DNA of 64,000 bases from Myxococcales bacterium (GTDB taxonomy: Bacteria; Myxococcota_A; Polyangia; Polyangiales; Polyangiaceae). The stretch's first letter is position 1. Each line of letters starts with the position of its first letter. The notes beneath the pieces are model-generated. The model was not told the DNA's origin. It was given only the letters and a program-made list of their open reading frames with translations, and made no database searches. Position numbers and translations under genes: made by a program. Positions 60,101 to 64,000 of this stretch are shown here, piece by piece. Location of the stretch: NCBI GenBank assembly GCA_025359105.1, contig JANYHK010000041.1:62001-126000 (forward strand). The letters are read 5' to 3'.

Positions 60101-62107
60101 ATGCGCTCTTATTTGAAGCTCGGCTCGTCCCTGACCCTCGGTCTCGCGCTTCTCACCGTCGGCTGTGGTCGCCAGGCGATCGTCTCCGCCGACGGGCTGC
60201 CCCTCAAGCGGGTCGTCGTCTACCGCAACGGCGTCGCCTACTTCGAGCGCGGCGGCCACACCGAGGAGGCCGAGGTTCGCTTCAAGATGAAGGAGGGCGA
60301 GGTCGGGGACTTCCTCGCGACCCTCGCCGTCATGGAGCGCGGCGGGAGCTCGGTGCGCGCCGCGGCCTTCCCGCTGAAGATGAACGACGACAACGAGGAC
60401 GCCAAGCCCCGCGGTCTCATGACCGACGACGAGAAGAAGGGACTGAAGACCGTCGTGCTGTCGCTCGACGGCAAGGCGCACGATCTCCAGATCGGCTACG
60501 TCGCCGAGTCGCCGGTGTGGCGCCCATCGTACCGGCTCGTGGTGCAGGCGAACGGCGAGGCCGATTTGCAGGCGTGGGGCATCGTGCAGAACCTCTCCGG
60601 CGAGGACTGGAAGAACGTGAAGCTGTCGCTCGTCGCCGGTGCGCCGCTGGCGTTCGAAGCGCAGCTGGGGCGACCGGTGATCCCGACGCGGCCGACGGTG
60701 ACGGACAACGGCGAGGTGATCGCCGCGGTGCCGCGCGCGGAGACGAGCCTCCGCCAGGAGCTCGCGCCGCCCGCACCGCCGCCGCCGCCGCCGCCGCCGG
60801 CGCAACCGCCGAGCGCGGACATCGCGGGCGAAGACGAAGACGTGACCGTCGCCGAGAAGGACAAGAAGGAAGCCGGGCCACGCGGCAGCGGCGCCAGTAG
60901 CAGCGGCGCTGGGGTCGCTCGGCACGCGCGCGCGAGGCCAGTGAACATGGCGCCGGCGCCGAAGACGGCCGCAGCGCTCGGCGGAGCGCGTGGCCGCATC
61001 GACCGGGCCGATCCGGCGTCGCCGGCGGCGGCGCCGGCCGAGCAGCGAATGGCACCGTCGGCGCCGCGCGATCTGCGATCGCTCGCGGCGATCGCGGTGG
61101 AGGCCGGAACGACGCGCTACGATCTGCCCGTCACGGTCACGGTGCCCGACAAGAGCGCGACGATGGTGATGCTCCTGTCGAAGCGCGTGCCCGGCGAGGC
61201 GAACTTCCTCTTCGCGCCCGACGGCGGCGTCCCCGACTCGGCGAGCCACCCCTTCCGCGTGGCCCGCTTCTCCAACAAGACCGGCGGCACGCTGGAGAAG
61301 GGGCCCATCGCCGTCTTCGAGGCCGGCTCGTTCCTCGGCCAGGGCATGGTCGATCCGCTCCCCGACGGCGCCACCGCCACCGTTCCCTTCGCGCTCGAGC
61401 GGGCGATCGCCGTCGACCAGGAGCGCAAGTACGACGAGGTCGGCGAGCGCATCGCGAAGATCGAGAACGCGGAGCTCACGATCGAGCGCGACTCGGTCAC
61501 GCAGACGAAGTACCGCCTGCGAAACGGCGGCGATTTGCCGGCCAAGACGCTGGTGAAGCACCCGCGCATCAACGGCACGCGCCTGTTCAGTCCGCCGAAG
61601 GAGACGGAGGACAACGTCGGCACCCACTCGGCGCTCGTGCCGGCGACGATCCCCGCGCGCGCGACGGCGGAGCTCGTCGTGGACGAGCGCGCGACGTTGC
61701 GGCGCCAGCAGGACTGGTTTTCGGTCATCGCCGACAACGCGTACAAGGCCTACGTCGCCGATCCGCGCGCCGACAAGGCGGTGGCCGCCAAGCTCACGAC
61801 CGCGTGGACGACGCGCAACGAGATCGTGTCCAAGGTGGAGACGCGCCAGAAGCTGACCGTCGAGCAGAGCAACCTGGGGCAGCAGACCGAGGAGACGCGC
61901 CGTAACCTCCGCGCGATCGAGAAGAACAAGGCGGCGGAGGCCCTGCGCACCAAGCTGACGCAGCGCCTCGGCGAGACGGCGGCGCGCCTCGACGAGATCA
62001 CCAAGCAGGCGGTCGAGATCGACGCGAAGCTGGCCGAGCTGCGCGTGCGCTTCAGGGAGGCGATCCGCGACCTCAAGGTGACCGAGCCGCTCCCGCCCAG
62101 GCCGTGA
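60101..62107 (+). CDS. DUF4139 domain lipoprotein
   Basis: 668 residues. The lipobox L-L-T-V-G-C gives Cys22. DUF4139 hallmarks: R-V-V-V-Y-R-N-G-V-A-Y-F-E-R, I-G-Y-V-A-E-S-P-V-W-R-P-S-Y-R-L and W-G-I-V-Q-N-L-S-G-E-D-W. A Pro-rich and charged linker (about 225-320) splits the domain, followed by a C-terminal coiled-coil-like helical part (about 585-650). Relatives are described as mucoidy-inhibitor-like, role unclear. The last codons overlap the glycosylase start by 4 bases. Confidence 0.88.
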   Translation: MRSYLKLGSSLTLGLALLTVGCGRQAIVSADGLPLKRVVVYRNGVAYFERGGHTEEAEVRFKMKEGEVGDFLATLAVMERGGSSVRAAAFPLKMNDDNEDAKPRGLMTDDEKKGLKTVVLSLDGKAHDLQIGYVAESPVWRPSYRLVVQANGEADLQAWGIVQNLSGEDWKNVKLSLVAGAPLAFEAQLGRPVIPTRPTVTDNGEVIAAVPRAETSLRQELAPPAPPPPPPPPAQPPSADIAGEDEDVTVAEKDKKEAGPRGSGASSSGAGVARHARARPVNMAPAPKTAAALGGARGRIDRADPASPAAAPAEQRMAPSAPRDLRSLAAIAVEAGTTRYDLPVTVTVPDKSATMVMLLSKRVPGEANFLFAPDGGVPDSASHPFRVARFSNKTGGTLEKGPIAVFEAGSFLGQGMVDPLPDGATATVPFALERAIAVDQERKYDEVGERIAKIENAELTIERDSVTQTKYRLRNGGDLPAKTLVKHPRINGTRLFSPPKETEDNVGTHSALVPATIPARATAELVVDERATLRRQQDWFSVIADNAYKAYVADPRADKAVAAKLTTAWTTRNEIVSKVETRQKLTVEQSNLGQQTEETRRNLRAIEKNKAAEALRTKLTQRLGETAARLDEITKQAVEIDAKLAELRVRFREAIRDLKVTEPLPPRP

Positions 62108-62709
62108 CGTCCACGCCGCTTTGCGAGCCAGAGTTCTTCGCGCGCGACGCGCTCGTCGTGGCGCGCGCGCTCATCGGCGCGGTGCTCGTGCACGAGCTGC
62201 CGACCGGCGAGCGGCGGGCCGCGCGGATCGTCGAGACCGAGGCGTACCGCGGCCCGACGGACCTCGCGTGCCACGCGCGCGTCGGGCTCACGAAGCGGAC
62301 GCGCACGCTGCTCGGTCCGCCGGCGCACGCGTACGTCTACCTCATCTACGGCATGTACGACTGCTTCAACGTGACGTGTTTCGGGGAAGGGAAGGGCCAC
62401 GCCGTGCTCGTCCGCGGCGTGGAGCCACTGGCGGGGATCACCGGCCGGACCGACGGTCCCGGTCGGCTCACGCGCGCCCTCGGCATCACGCGCGAGCACG
62501 ACGGGATGAGCCTCACTGCGGGGCCGCTCCACCTCGAGGAGCGGACGCGGCGCCCCAGGATCGCCGTGAGCGCCCGCGTGGGCGTCGCCTACGCGGGTGA
62601 GATCGCCGACGCGCCCTGGCGGTTCTTCGACGCGGAGAGCGCGCACGTGTCGCGTCCCGCCGCGCGCCTCATCGGCCAGGGCGTCGCGCCAGCGAAGGCG
62701 CTCCGGTAG
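62104..62709 (+). CDS. DNA-3-methyladenine glycosylase (AAG/MPG type)
   Basis: 201 residues, the length of the family. Motifs: F-F-A-R-D-A-L-V-V-A-R-A-L-I-G, E-T-E-A-Y-R-G-P-T-D with the catalytic Glu, and Y-V-Y-L-I-Y-G-M-Y-D-C-F-N-V-T. It excises alkylated purines such as 3-methyladenine to start base-excision repair. GTG start overlaps the DUF4139 stop (GTGA). No SD of its own is needed if coupled. Confidence 0.95.
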   Translation: MTSTPLCEPEFFARDALVVARALIGAVLVHELPTGERRAARIVETEAYRGPTDLACHARVGLTKRTRTLLGPPAHAYVYLIYGMYDCFNVTCFGEGKGHAVLVRGVEPLAGITGRTDGPGRLTRALGITREHDGMSLTAGPLHLEERTRRPRIAVSARVGVAYAGEIADAPWRFFDAESAHVSRPAARLIGQGVAPAKALR

Positions 62710-62727
62710 TCACGCCGCTTCGGGTCG

Positions 62728-63249
62728 TCACGGCGCCGCGAAGGCGACCGCGCGGACACGCGCACCGGCGCCGCCGTCCGCGGTGCGCGTGACGCGGAGG
62801 ACGAGGTCGCCGGTGCGCTTGACGCACACGGTGCTCGTGACGCCGCTCGCAGCGCGCGGGACCGCGTCGAGCGTAGCCCCGGCGCCGTCGACGAGCAGGA
62901 CGGACAGGGGCTCGCTCGCCGCGAAGGCGACCCGTACGCACGTGTCCTTGTCGGCGGCGTGCACGAGGGCGCGCTCGAACGGAGCCGCCTCGTCGACGCG
63001 CGAGAGCTCACGCATGCCGGGGGCGATGGCGCCGCCGCTCTCGGCGATGCGCGCCGCGGTGGGCAGCCCGTCACGGGCCGCATCCCGCGCGGCCTGGCCA
63101 TCCACCTCACCGCCATCGACGACGGCCGCGCCAGGACGCGGCGCGCCGGCAGCCTGCGCGCGCGCGCGCGGAGCTTCGGCGCCGCACGCCTCGAGGAGGG
63201 CGGCGAGCAGCACCAACGCCGTCGCCGCGCGGGCGCACGGAGCGATCAC
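62728..63249 (-). CDS. Predicted lipoprotein, partner of bactofilin
   Basis: 173 residues. The lipobox A-L-L-E-A-C gives Cys22. A Gly/Ala/Asp linker precedes a small beta-rich C-terminal region (about 95-173; C-V-R-V-A-F-A-A, V-C-V-K-R-T-G-D-L-V-L-R-V-T) that looks like a pre-peptidase or jelly-roll unit. GTG start is one base after the bactofilin stop, so they are co-translated. Function unknown. Confidence 0.72.
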   Translation of the reverse strand: MIAPCARAATALVLLAALLEACGAEAPRARAQAAGAPRPGAAVVDGGEVDGQAARDAARDGLPTAARIAESGGAIAPGMRELSRVDEAAPFERALVHAADKDTCVRVAFAASEPLSVLLVDGAGATLDAVPRAASGVTSTVCVKRTGDLVLRVTRTADGGAGARVRAVAFAAP

Positions 63250-63250
63250 G

Positions 63251-63694
63251 TCAGGCGCGCGCCTGTTCCTTGGTCGTGGCCTTCGCGGTCGCGGTCGCGG
63301 GAGCAGGCGCGCTGGCGGCGGTCGAGGAGGCGACCACGGCCGCGGCCCCGTCGAGCGGATCCATGCGGCAACTCCCCTGGAACTCGACGCCGCGGTCGAT
63401 GAAGATCGACGGCGAGTGAATGTTGCCGATCACCCGCGCCGGCGCGTGCACCTCGAGGGTGCTCTTCGCGCGGATGTTCCCGTGGACGATGCCACCGCGG
63501 ACGATCACCGTTCCGCACTCGATCTCGGCGTGCACCTCGGCGCCGTCGCCGATGATGAGGGTGTCGTCGCTCTTGATCTCGCCCTTGAAGACGCCGTCGA
63601 TGCGAACCCGCCCCTCGAAGTGCAGCTTCCCTTCGAAGCGCGTCCCCTTGCCGAGGAGCGCAGTGATTTCCGTCGCCGGCAGCGTCTGATCCAT
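63251..63694 (-). CDS. Bactofilin (polymer-forming cytoskeletal protein)
   Basis: 147 residues, typical size. The central beta-helix (about 18-110) has regular hydrophobic steps: F-E-G-K-L-H-F-E-G-R-V-R-I-D-G-V-F-K-G-E-I, V-H-A-E-I-E-C-G-T-V-I-V-R-G and V-I-G-N-I. Flexible tails flank it, the C-terminal one being Ala/Thr/Lys-rich. Bactofilins form filaments; in myxobacteria they scaffold cell shape and chromosome-end proteins. No Shine-Dalgarno before the ATG. Confidence 0.95.
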   Translation of the reverse strand: MDQTLPATEITALLGKGTRFEGKLHFEGRVRIDGVFKGEIKSDDTLIIGDGAEVHAEIECGTVIVRGGIVHGNIRAKSTLEVHAPARVIGNIHSPSIFIDRGVEFQGSCRMDPLDGAAAVVASSTAASAPAPATATAKATTKEQARA

Positions 63695-64000
63695 GGTGGC
63701 GTGGGCGTACCCGAGTCGCGATCGACCGGCAACGAGGAAAGGTGTGCACGCGGGGGAAATCGCGCCGTTAGTCCCCTTACGGGCAGCGCGGATGGCGGGC
63801 GATTCCGAAGGAATTTCCTGGAAGTTCGTTCAGGTATGCCTCATGCACGGTCTGGGAGTCGTCTAGGATGGGTCTCGCTCGGCCCCGGCGGCCGAGGGAG
63901 ATTGACTTCCGTTCAGCCGGAAGGCATCTCGATGGTGCCACGAGAACGCCCGAGCTTGTGGGCCCGCGCAGGAGCACGTCGCGCTTGAAGATTCGCCTCC
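63695..64000. other. Non-coding stretch at the right edge
   Basis: No supported gene. It holds the bactofilin upstream region and, on the plus strand, TTGACT (63902-63907) with CTTCCG (63906-63911) and CGGAAG (63918-63923) forming an inverted repeat in the following spacer. A possible TTG start at 63985, with AGGAG 10 bases upstream, may open a gene that continues outside the window. Confidence 0.4.

Noticed and set aside
63777-63977. 66-residue minus-strand frame at the right edge
   Set aside because: No ribosome site, no conserved motif and atypical composition; chance frame in non-coding DNA.
63985-64000. Possible TTG start of a gene leaving the window
   Set aside because: Only five codons are visible; noted under the edge region but too little to call.

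Overview
The window is very GC-rich and almost fully coding: about 53 genes on both strands with short gaps. I found no tRNA, rRNA, CRISPR array or mobile element. The content points to a myxobacterium, probably of the Polyangia branch of Myxococcota (inference). The grounds are the many predicted lipoproteins with Asp/Ala/Gly-rich linkers, a fibro-slime protein, a bactofilin, eukaryote-like Ser/Thr kinases (one fused to a very long TPR array), an ECF sigma factor, a split nuo operon and a Ccr/Ecm ethylmalonyl-CoA module.

Region 1-16.6 kb: a minus-strand run of a ribbon-helix-helix protein, LepA, a SUKH/propeller protein and an M16 peptidase cut by the window edge. Next come two paired lipoproteins with D-x-N-x-D-G repeats, a cupin, an rRNA pseudouridine synthase, a fibro-slime lipoprotein, a large secreted esterase and a SAM methyltransferase. 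Then follow a zinc-ribbon/SH3-like protein, two small conserved proteins and the Xaa-Pro aminopeptidase PepP. Region 16.6-29.4 kb: a DUF2062 protein, a Xer recombinase, an atypical membrane sulfatase-like protein, a HAD phosphatase, an ECF sigma factor, a Ser/Thr kinase with a TPR/PEGA-type partner, hisZ-purA, two TPR proteins and a small lipoprotein.

Region 29.4-39.3 kb: the ethylmalonyl-CoA pathway core. ccr faces ecm-meaB, which runs on into a DUF2400 protein and a lipoprotein through 4-bp overlaps. After these come a TPR protein, strong hairpins and two Cys-rich or linker-rich lipoproteins. Region 39.3-46 kb: nuoABCDGHI, behind a textbook sigma-70-like promoter; nuoE, nuoF and nuoJ-N are not here. 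NuoH carries a large Cys-containing insertion.

Region 46-64 kb: an 1822-residue kinase-TPR protein, a surface lipoprotein, a second atypical sulfatase lipoprotein, GloB, a fatty-acid desaturase, a COG3146 acyltransferase, and a single chain joining sigma-like helices, an anti-sigma zinc motif and a C-terminal membrane anchor. The rest is an OmpA/Pal-like lipoprotein, a Ser-Gly-Thr repeat lipoprotein, a DUF4139 lipoprotein, a 3-methyladenine DNA glycosylase, one more lipoprotein and a bactofilin.

The most notable global signal is the spacing of promoters to starts. At thirteen or more genes a TAnnnT (-10-like) hexamer ends exactly 6 or 7 bases before the start codon, usually with no Shine-Dalgarno sequence. 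This suggests that leaderless mRNAs are common here, especially for lipoprotein genes. It was also used to choose several start codons.
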